NCBI GenBank assembly: GCA_022572285.1
Contig: JACZWF010000032.1
Location: 1 to 11,041, forward strand
Length of the DNA stretch: 11,041 nucleotides
Source: Nitrososphaerota archaeon
GTDB taxonomy: Archaea; Thermoproteota; Nitrososphaeria; Nitrososphaerales; UBA57
Direction of reading: 5' to 3'
Numbering within the stretch: the stretch's first letter is position 1; each line of letters starts with the position of its first letter. Both the position numbers and the translations under genes were made by a program. Positions 6,085 through 11,041 of this stretch are shown here, piece after piece. The notes under the pieces are model-generated. The model saw nothing but the letters and a program-made list of their open reading frames with translations, did not search any database and was not told where the DNA came from.

Positions 6085-6901
6085 TCTCTATCGTGTCCCT
6101 TATCGCCTTTCTAATCTCAATTCCTCTCTCCGCTGAGGTTCGAGCCAATTCCCGTATCTCCTCAAAGGTAAAAACTCCAGATCCCCCTTTCTGGCCGGCC
6201 ACGAACTTGCCCTCGCTATCTGTGACTAGTGTGAGTCGGGCATCCATCATTGATTGTTCCTCAGTGTTAGGATCGAATACTATTTTCCCATCGATCTTTG
6301 CAAAGGTGGTAGCAACGGGCAGAGTCTTAACCTCAAGGTCAGATGTTTCATCCAGGACTGTTAAGGAACCGTCCTCAGCTAAAGTTGCGTTAGGACGTTT
6401 CGCAGTTGAAAGTGCCGATACTATCGCGTAAGAGGCGGCATCGAAAAGTCCTCCATCATCATTCAATACTGCCACATCTACAAAGACCGAATAGACATGT
6501 TCTCCCTTTTTTATCACTAGTTTCGAGAAATCCAGCATTTCAGACTCACGAATCCCTCTGTCAGATACTCGGGCGAGCTCAATCGCCTCTTCATTGGGCG
6601 GACCGGGTTCGGCGTAAGCAGAGGCGATCGGCAGTACCTCCGCAGTCACTATCAGGAGTCCCTGATCTGGAGTATCAGGAAATGGTCTCCCCATTTCTAC
6701 CTTGGCTCCTGCCACAATTTCCGTATCTCCGAGCCTTACTCTTGCAGAACCACTAGCTTTCTCAATTACCCCGGTCTCAATAGATAATTTTCGTTGTTGA
6801 AGCAGATCCCGACCATCAAGTCGTTTGCCCTTCTCCAATTGCTCCTTCATCTGCGATTTCCTCAAAGTTCCCACGACGACTGCCTTTCTGACCGCTGACA
6901 C
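6065..6901 (-). CDS. rrp42: Exosome complex component Rrp42
   Basis: Non-catalytic RNase PH-fold subunit that alternates with Rrp41 to form the hexameric ring of the archaeal exosome, a phosphorolytic 3'-5' RNA degrading and tailing machine. Family marks in the 278 aa are GKRLDGRD (25-32) at the head of the first RNase PH domain, the block VTAEVLPIASAYAEPGPPNEEAIEL, the ISEG-like SRGIRESEMLD region (here SDRGIRESEMLD), and the second-domain DDGGLFDAASYA. The GTG at 6901 follows the rrp41 stop directly, with no spacer, so the two ring subunits are probably made together. Length is normal for archaeal Rrp42, about 260-280. Confidence 0.95.
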   Translation of the reverse strand: MSAVRKAVVVGTLRKSQMKEQLEKGKRLDGRDLLQQRKLSIETGVIEKASGSARVRLGDTEIVAGAKVEMGRPFPDTPDQGLLIVTAEVLPIASAYAEPGPPNEEAIELARVSDRGIRESEMLDFSKLVIKKGEHVYSVFVDVAVLNDDGGLFDAASYAIVSALSTAKRPNATLAEDGSLTVLDETSDLEVKTLPVATTFAKIDGKIVFDPNTEEQSMMDARLTLVTDSEGKFVAGQKGGSGVFTFEEIRELARTSAERGIEIRKAIRDTIENGSQKT

Positions 6902-7639
6902 TTATTCCGTCGACTCCTGCATGGGCTCGGATTGACCGAAATATTTGTTCATCAGGGCTTCCCTTTGTATCTGGTATACCTTCATACACCCCTTAATAGC
7001 AAATTCGAACGTCTTCTGGAATTCCGACTCTGAAAGCTTTCCATCTAGTTGAAAGAGTGTTACGAGACCAAGGCTAGGCATGATTGCGGTAGGCATATCT
7101 GCCTCTCCTTCCTTGTCTTCTGTATCATCAATATCCAAAACTATCTCTCCACCTATCTTCCCAGCGGCACACCCCGCTACTAGGTCCCTCATATTGATCC
7201 CTGCGTCAGCTAACGCTACTGATGCGGCGCTCAGTGCTGCACATCTGGAACCACCATCCGATTGGAGAACCTCCATATACACTTCGATTGAGGACCTTGG
7301 GTAATCTTCCAAGATTATAGCAGGTTCGAGAGCCTGCCTAATTACTTTGGAAATCTCAATCTCCCTCCTTGAAAAAGATGGATTCTTTCTTGTGTCCGTG
7401 GAGAAAGGGGTCATATGATATCTGCATTTCACTATCGCCCGATCGGGTTTGGTTAGGTGTCTGGGGTGCACTTCCTTGGGTCCATATACAGCTGCTATGA
7501 TCTTGTTTTTGCCAAACTCAATAAGAGCCGATCCGTCGGCGTTCTTGATAACTCCTACATCGATCTTTACAGGCCTAAGCTCGTCGAGCTTTCTCCCATC
7601 AAGCCGTATCTTATCGGCATTTAGGAGTGTCGTTGTCAA
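6902..7639 (-). CDS. rrp41: Exosome complex catalytic subunit Rrp41
   Basis: Catalytic RNase PH-fold subunit of the archaeal exosome; uses phosphate to degrade RNA 3'-5', or runs in reverse with nucleoside diphosphates to add A-rich tails. In the 245 aa: RLDGRKLDELRP (12-23), the RNA-binding arginine pair R91-R92 in FSRREIEISKVIRQALEP, EVLQSDGGSRCAA (123-135), and the phosphate/catalytic region with D175 and GEADMPTAIMP (178-188), so the active site looks intact. The ATG overlaps the rrp4 stop by four bases (ATGA), typical coupling. The Glu-rich tail is as expected. Confidence 0.96.
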   Translation of the reverse strand: MTTTLLNADKIRLDGRKLDELRPVKIDVGVIKNADGSALIEFGKNKIIAAVYGPKEVHPRHLTKPDRAIVKCRYHMTPFSTDTRKNPSFSRREIEISKVIRQALEPAIILEDYPRSSIEVYMEVLQSDGGSRCAALSAASVALADAGINMRDLVAGCAAGKIGGEIVLDIDDTEDKEGEADMPTAIMPSLGLVTLFQLDGKLSESEFQKTFEFAIKGCMKVYQIQREALMNKYFGQSEPMQESTE

Positions 7640-8322
7640 TTCGTTGCACTCTCAGACGCGGTGAAGAGGGCTTGGACCTTACTTCCCAAATCCGCCAGAT
7701 GTGCCTCTTCTTCAATAAGTCGGATTGCTCTCCGAACCATCTCGACTCCCGCAGATGGTCCTAGCGTTACGACAATACCATTCTGGCCAATGGCTAACCT
7801 AGTATTGGTGGCAGTCTCTATTGATTTTATCATCAACCCTTTCTTCCCTATCAGTCTTGGAACCTTTGTTGGGGATATCTTAACTATTTCGCCCTTCTCC
7901 ACCTTTCCTAGGCCTGGCCCGGAAACTGTGACAAGAGGGTCTCGCGTCCTATCAAACGACATTATCTTACAAGTCAAATGATCTCCTATTGCAAACTTCG
8001 ATGACAAGGATTCATCTGCGGGTGAGTATTCTCGACCAAAGACGCTTTGAGCCGGGAGGACTCCGAAGAAAGGAGAATTTATGTCCACATCCCAGGCGAA
8101 AGCACTATAATCGACTATTTGGCCGATAACTAGATCATCGACCCTAGGTATATACGGACCCGAAAGGGGGATGACTCTGACTCCTTCTTGCCCAACCTCA
8201 GCCATTCCAACCCGGGTACTGATGAACTTATTTCCATGCTGAGTCACGTGCGCGACAGGTCGGAAGTCACCCTCGGCCACTACGTCTCCCGGCACGACAT
8301 ATTTCCTCTTAACGGATGACAT
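7636..8322 (-). CDS. rrp4: Exosome RNA-binding cap subunit Rrp4
   Basis: Rrp4 forms part of the trimeric cap over the Rrp41-Rrp42 ring and feeds single-stranded RNA into the pore. The 228 aa show the N-terminal domain starting YVVPGDVVAEGD (8-19), an S1 domain around 62-138 (DLVIGQIV, then VTVSGPGLGKV), and a KH domain with the GxxG loop IGKKG (158-162) in PRLIGKKGLMIKSIE. A ribosome-binding-like GAGG sits about six bases before the ATG at 8322, and the sbds stop is 15 bases upstream. Confidence 0.95.
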   Translation of the reverse strand: MSSVKRKYVVPGDVVAEGDFRPVAHVTQHGNKFISTRVGMAEVGQEGVRVIPLSGPYIPRVDDLVIGQIVDYSAFAWDVDINSPFFGVLPAQSVFGREYSPADESLSSKFAIGDHLTCKIMSFDRTRDPLVTVSGPGLGKVEKGEIVKISPTKVPRLIGKKGLMIKSIETATNTRLAIGQNGIVVTLGPSAGVEMVRRAIRLIEEEAHLADLGSKVQALFTASESATN

Positions 8323-8337
8323 GACCTCGTAGCTGCC

Positions 8338-9027
8338 TTATTTTACTTCGAGTACCTGTGCTGAACCACGAGTGACAGAGCCGAGCTTGTCTAGCAAGCT
8401 TGCTCTGATCCCAGCAGAGACCTCAATAGTTGCTGTTAATGTTCCGTCAGCACCCCACGTTTGGTCCTCAACCTCTCCGAAGGTCTTGAGAACTCCAAAC
8501 GATTGCGGTGCATATTGAGCTGGCACGATAATCTTGAATTTGATCTGTTCTGTCTTAAGTGGGATGATCGACCTTAAACTCTCGACAACAGATTTGGATT
8601 GCTCTTCAGCGTTCTTGAAGGGATCAATATGAACCCTAGCATCAATCATCGCTTGCTCAATTCTCAGGGGAGGATGGGGTGTCCGAGTCTTTGGGTCCAC
8701 AAAATTCTTCGAGACGTAATGGACTATCTGCCTCCGTTTTTCATCAATCATCTTCCTTCTTTGATCAGTAGTTAGCTGGAGATCGCCATCTCTGATTATT
8801 CTTTCAGCGACGATCAACACCTCGGCCGTCCCGAAGCTCTTTTTCAATTTGTCGTCTGAAACCCTAAGGCCCTTAGAGGCCTCGGAGTATATTTCTTCGA
8901 AAGCCACCACAGACTGTATGGAAATTCCCTCTCCTAATTTGAAGCTCAAAGCGCTATCCGGACGGACTAGAACTTCGAAGCGTTCACCGGCAATTGATAA
9001 ACGGACAGTGGTGAACTTCTCAGGCAA
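8338..9027 (-). CDS. Ribosome maturation protein SBDS (Sdo1)
   Basis: SBDS acts with an EF-2-like GTPase in late maturation of the large ribosomal subunit; in archaea it heads the exosome superoperon. The FYSH domain is seen in GERFEVLVRPDSALSFKLG; the central helical domain has FGTAEVLIVAERII, LTTDQRRKMIDEKRRQIV and the conserved DPKTRTPHPPLRIEQAM; ARVHIDPFK and a C-terminal ferredoxin-like domain follow. I chose TTG 9027, giving 229 aa and an N-terminus PEKFTTVRLSIAGERFE that fits TACK archaeal SBDS. An upstream ATG at 9060 would add 11 residues, but a strong TATA box at 9073-9080 predicts transcription from about 9050, after that ATG. The frame extends open to 9210 without family likeness. 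Confidence 0.93.
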   Translation of the reverse strand: MPEKFTTVRLSIAGERFEVLVRPDSALSFKLGEGISIQSVVAFEEIYSEASKGLRVSDDKLKKSFGTAEVLIVAERIIRDGDLQLTTDQRRKMIDEKRRQIVHYVSKNFVDPKTRTPHPPLRIEQAMIDARVHIDPFKNAEEQSKSVVESLRSIIPLKTEQIKFKIIVPAQYAPQSFGVLKTFGEVEDQTWGADGTLTATIEVSAGIRASLLDKLGSVTRGSAQVLEVK

Positions 9028-9072
9028 GCCTTTATTTTCATCTCCATGACGATAACACATACCAACTGGTGC

Positions 9073-9080
9073 ATATAAAA
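9073..9080 (-). promoter_or_regulatory. TATA box of the exosome superoperon
   Basis: The minus strand reads TTTTATAT, close to the archaeal TATA consensus. A start about 26 bases downstream would be near 9050. This leaves a leader of roughly 20 bases containing GGAG before the chosen TTG start of sbds at 9027. Confidence 0.6.
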
Positions 9081-9101
9081 GGAGTTGCTCCGTCTCACAA
9101 G

Positions 9102-9111
9102 CGATAAATAC
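9102..9111 (+). promoter_or_regulatory. TATA-like box of the CoA-binding gene
   Basis: CGATAAATAC on the plus strand is centred about 27 bases before the GTG at 9134. The transcript would then begin at or next to the start codon, that is, be leaderless. It lies back to back with the sbds TATA box, only 20-odd bases apart, so the two genes share one divergent promoter region. Confidence 0.5.
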
Positions 9112-9133
9112 AATATGAAAAAATCTCCATTTT

Positions 9134-9562
9134 GTGTATGACCTTCTGGGAAGAATAATTAAGAAGACCCGATCCATTGCGGTTGTCGGTCTCTCGCGAG
9201 ACCCGAGCAAGGTGAGCTTCTCTGTAGCCGAGTATCTGAGGGCGGCAGGTTATCTAATAATACCGATCAACCCCATGAGTAAAGAGATCATGGGACTGCC
9301 GTGCTATCCCTCACTTTCTCAGATTCCAAATGAGCAACTTCAGATGCTCGATATGGTAGACGTTTTTCGGAGATCAGAGGACGTTCCACCGATTGTGGAT
9401 GAAGCAGTCGATTTACACTCTCGACTAGGCAAACCGGAAATTATCTGGATGCAATCTGGGATAGTTAATGAAGAGGCTGCAAACCGAGCTAGGAGAGCTG
9501 GACTTGCTGTTGTGATGGATAGATGTCTCAGAACTGAGCATAAACGAATTGTCTTCGGCTAG
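9134..9562 (+). CDS. CoA-binding domain protein (CoA_binding_2, YccU-like)
   Basis: A single Rossmann-type CoA-binding domain like the N-terminal part of succinyl-CoA synthetase alpha, without a catalytic partner domain; the biological role of such stand-alone proteins is not settled. In the 142 aa: the first strand and loop IAVVGLSRDPSKVSFSVAEYL (in 15-35), the second strand YLIIPINPMSKEIMGLPCYP, the MVDVFRRSEDVPPIVDEA block, IIWMQSGIVNEEA, and the ending VVMDRCLRTEH, all typical. It begins with GTG. It lies between sbds and psmA on the opposite strand to both. Its TAG stop and that of psmA overlap in a shared CTAG. It may be unrelated to its neighbours in function. Confidence 0.88.
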   Translation: MYDLLGRIIKKTRSIAVVGLSRDPSKVSFSVAEYLRAAGYLIIPINPMSKEIMGLPCYPSLSQIPNEQLQMLDMVDVFRRSEDVPPIVDEAVDLHSRLGKPEIIWMQSGIVNEEAANRARRAGLAVVMDRCLRTEHKRIVFG

Positions 9563-10311
9563 CTTTTAGACTTGGAAGTCTCGGCGCCCGACCCTTGAGG
9601 CTTGACCTTCTCCGCATACTTCTCCAACTCAGCTTCCGAGAGTCGTCGGAGTCTTCCCGTCTCTTTCTCGATGATAGCTATTTTGATGTGTTTCACGCCC
9701 GTCTTGTCATCACTTACTTGATAGATAGCCTCCATAGCCAAAACTATTGCATTTTCCAGTTTCAGGTCCTGAGCGTACCTTTGCTCGAACAATTCCATGA
9801 CCTGTTCACTCCCTGCTCCTATGGCAACAGCATCATATGCAACGTAGTTACCACTTGGGTCCGTAAGGTATAGATTCGCTCCGTTCCTGTCCACGCCCGA
9901 TATGATTAGGGAGACTCCAAAAGGTCTGACCCCAGCAAATTGGGTAAATTGTTGTGACATATCCGCGACCCTACGAGCCATTATCTCGACATCCACAGGT
10001 TCGTCATAGACAAGCCTGTTACTCTGCGCGACGACTCGTGCTTGGTCAACCTGGATTCGGGCATCGGGAATGTACCCGGCGGCCGCTACTCCGATATGAT
10101 CGTCGACCTGGAAGATCTTCTGAGTAAGACCATATGTCTGGAGCTTCCTTATCTTTTCCTCGACAGCTAGAAGAGATCCATCGCTACTCTTGATTCCCAA
10201 AGCCAGGCTACCCCTGCGAACCGTCTCGATTGCGTATTCCACTTGGTAAAGCCGCCCGTCAGGTGAGAATACTGTAATTGCTCGATCATAACCTGCTGCT
10301 GCTGGAAACAT
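9559..10311 (-). CDS. psmA: Proteasome subunit alpha
   Basis: Forms the outer heptameric rings of the 20S proteasome and controls substrate entry; not proteolytic itself. The 250 aa start with the alpha-type N-terminal motif GYDRAITVFSPDGRLYQVEYA (within 7-27), followed by the helix AIETVRRGS, the strand LALGIKSSDG, and RPFGVSLIISGVD and AIGAGSEQVMELFE. The C-terminal tail is charged and Lys/Ser-rich. The beta subunit is not in the window, which is usual as the genes are often unlinked. Psm and exosome genes neighbour each other in many archaea; here one gene on the other strand separates them. Confidence 0.95.
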   Translation of the reverse strand: MFPAAAGYDRAITVFSPDGRLYQVEYAIETVRRGSLALGIKSSDGSLLAVEEKIRKLQTYGLTQKIFQVDDHIGVAAAGYIPDARIQVDQARVVAQSNRLVYDEPVDVEIMARRVADMSQQFTQFAGVRPFGVSLIISGVDRNGANLYLTDPSGNYVAYDAVAIGAGSEQVMELFEQRYAQDLKLENAIVLAMEAIYQVSDDKTGVKHIKIAIIEKETGRLRRLSEAELEKYAEKVKPQGSGAETSKSKS

Positions 10312-10332
10312 GAATTACACTTGAAATTGCGT

Positions 10333-10363
10333 GCCATTAAATCAGCATTTAAAGGTTTTATGA
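10333..10363. promoter_or_regulatory. Divergent promoter region between psmA and the DUF371 gene
   Basis: The 77-base gap holds A/T-rich boxes on both strands. For psmA (minus), TTTAAAT at 10353-10347 would give a leader of about 13 bases; a weaker TTTAAT near 10338 would make it leaderless. For the DUF371 gene (plus), TTTTATGA at 10356-10363 lies about 29 bases before ATG 10389. The exact start points cannot be fixed from sequence alone. Confidence 0.4.
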
Positions 10364-10388
10364 TTGATGATGACGAACCATTTCGAAA

Positions 10389-10805
10389 ATGCTAGAAGAA
10401 ACAATTCAATTCTCTGGACATCCAGCTATAAGGGCCCTCCACAGAACTACCCTCGAGATCACGATGGAAAATCACTTGACCGAGAACGGGGATTGTATTA
10501 TTGGAGTTCGAGCATCCAAGGCGTGTAATCAAATTGATGCCGATTTCCGAAAAAAACTTATGGCTAAATCGCAAATAAAGATCTCTGTTGAGGTCCGTAA
10601 TCGTATCTTTTCGATAAGAGCTTTCGGAAGTCCTCACCTCACCCTAACAGACAGCAAGGAGATCGTGATACGCAAAAGCGCATTCTTTTCACCCAGAACC
10701 CTTGCCGTAAACAGCGACCGGGCTGCCTTTGATCTTCCCAGAGTTATGGTAGAAGAGTTAAGAGATCCTGCCTGTCGCGGAAAGCTCAGAATAATAATCG
10801 AGTGA
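10389..10805 (+). CDS. DUF371 family protein
   Basis: A small archaeal protein of unknown function (138 aa, usual for DUF371). Family marks are the opening FSGHPAIRALHRTTLEIT, then LTENGDCIIGVRASKAC, a strand with QIKISVEVRNRIFSIRAFGSP and the final part with IVIRKSAFFSPRTLAVNSD, where many members have a RKS-x-(F/Y)-x-x-x-RT-(L/I) segment. No catalytic residues are established. The mevalonate-decarboxylase-like gene starts five bases after its stop, so the two are probably co-transcribed; this does not prove a shared pathway. Confidence 0.8.
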   Translation: MLEETIQFSGHPAIRALHRTTLEITMENHLTENGDCIIGVRASKACNQIDADFRKKLMAKSQIKISVEVRNRIFSIRAFGSPHLTLTDSKEIVIRKSAFFSPRTLAVNSDRAAFDLPRVMVEELRDPACRGKLRIIIE

Positions 10806-10810
10806 GAATT

Positions 10811-11041
10811 ATGAAAGCCACCGCCGTAGCTCATCCGATGCAGGCACTAGTGAAATATCATGGCCTGAAAGACTGGAAACTTCGGCTCCCATATCATGAT
10901 AGTATCTCAGTCAACTTAGACTCTCTAGAGACTACAACTACTGTCGAGTTCGGGGGTTTTGCCGAGGACTCCATCAGCATTGACGGGGTAGATAGGAAAG
11001 GAGATGTCCTCACTCGTACCCTATCTATCATAGACATTGTA
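10811..11041 (+). CDS. Mevalonate/diphosphomevalonate decarboxylase-family protein (GHMP superfamily), 5' part only
   Basis: Only the first 77 codons are in the window; the gene runs off the right edge. ATAVAHPMQALVKYHGLKD followed by LRLPYHDSISVNLDSLETTTT (in two parts) aligns with the start of mevalonate-pathway decarboxylases, whose consensus is roughly AP-x-NIA-x-IKYWGKRD then LP-x-x-x-S-x-SVTL. The YWGK block is KYHGLK here, so the substrate, which in this superfamily may be mevalonate diphosphate, a monophosphate or even mevalonate, cannot be fixed. Such enzymes provide isopentenyl precursors for archaeal ether lipids. ATG 10811 is preceded by a purine-rich GAGTGAGAATT; a GTG at 10802, in frame, is a possible earlier start. 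Confidence 0.78.
   Translation, partial: MKATAVAHPMQALVKYHGLKDWKLRLPYHDSISVNLDSLETTTTVEFGGFAEDSISIDGVDRKGDVLTRTLSIIDIV

Noticed and set aside
1..11041. CRISPR array, insertion sequence or prophage genes
   Set aside because: No regularly spaced repeats, transposase, integrase or phage-like frames were seen.

Overview
The window comes from an archaeon. It encodes the archaeal exosome (Rrp4, Rrp41, Rrp42), archaeal SBDS, ribosomal protein eL43 (L37Ae), KEOPS subunit Pcc1, prefoldin beta, the proteasome alpha subunit, a class I archaeal CCA-adding enzyme, a DUF371 protein, an archaeal-type mevalonate decarboxylase and an intron-containing tRNA. TATA-like boxes lie about 26 bases before several starts. 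The SBDS N-terminus, the intron-bearing tRNA and the gene order suggest the Thermoproteota/Nitrososphaerota (TACK) side of Archaea. That placement is an inference; no phylogeny was run.

Region 1 (1-2460) holds RNA genes and shows signs of damage. cca (+) is followed, with a short overlap, by a Bud32-like kinase gene whose frame is cut by a TAA exactly where a DFE-motif Glu is expected. The frame stays open for 67 more sensible codons. cca has Asn in place of its third catalytic carboxylate, and its first ~75 bases are GC-rich and do not look like the family. A ~132-base tRNA gene with an intron follows. On the opposite strand a 41-codon piece resembling the start of an ERCC4-type nuclease runs into the tRNA 3' end and stops inside it.

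Region 2 (2463-5222, minus strand) is a complete ECF transporter energising module, ecfA2-ecfA1-ecfT, with no S component in the window. A 340-base leader with three short perfect inverted repeats precedes it.

Region 3 (5223-9027, minus strand) is the archaeal exosome superoperon: sbds-rrp4-rrp41-rrp42-rpl37ae-pcc1-pfdB. The genes are nearly all overlapping or a few bases apart. It links ribosome maturation, RNA decay and tailing, a ribosomal protein, tRNA t6A modification and a chaperone. The small zinc-ribbon gene rpoP, often present beside rpl37ae, is absent.

Region 4 (9028-11041) has a CoA-binding-fold gene (+) that diverges from sbds and converges on psmA (-), sharing a CTAG stop with it. 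psmA diverges in turn from a DUF371 gene (+), which is followed 5 bases later by the start of a mevalonate/diphosphomevalonate decarboxylase-family gene that runs off the window.
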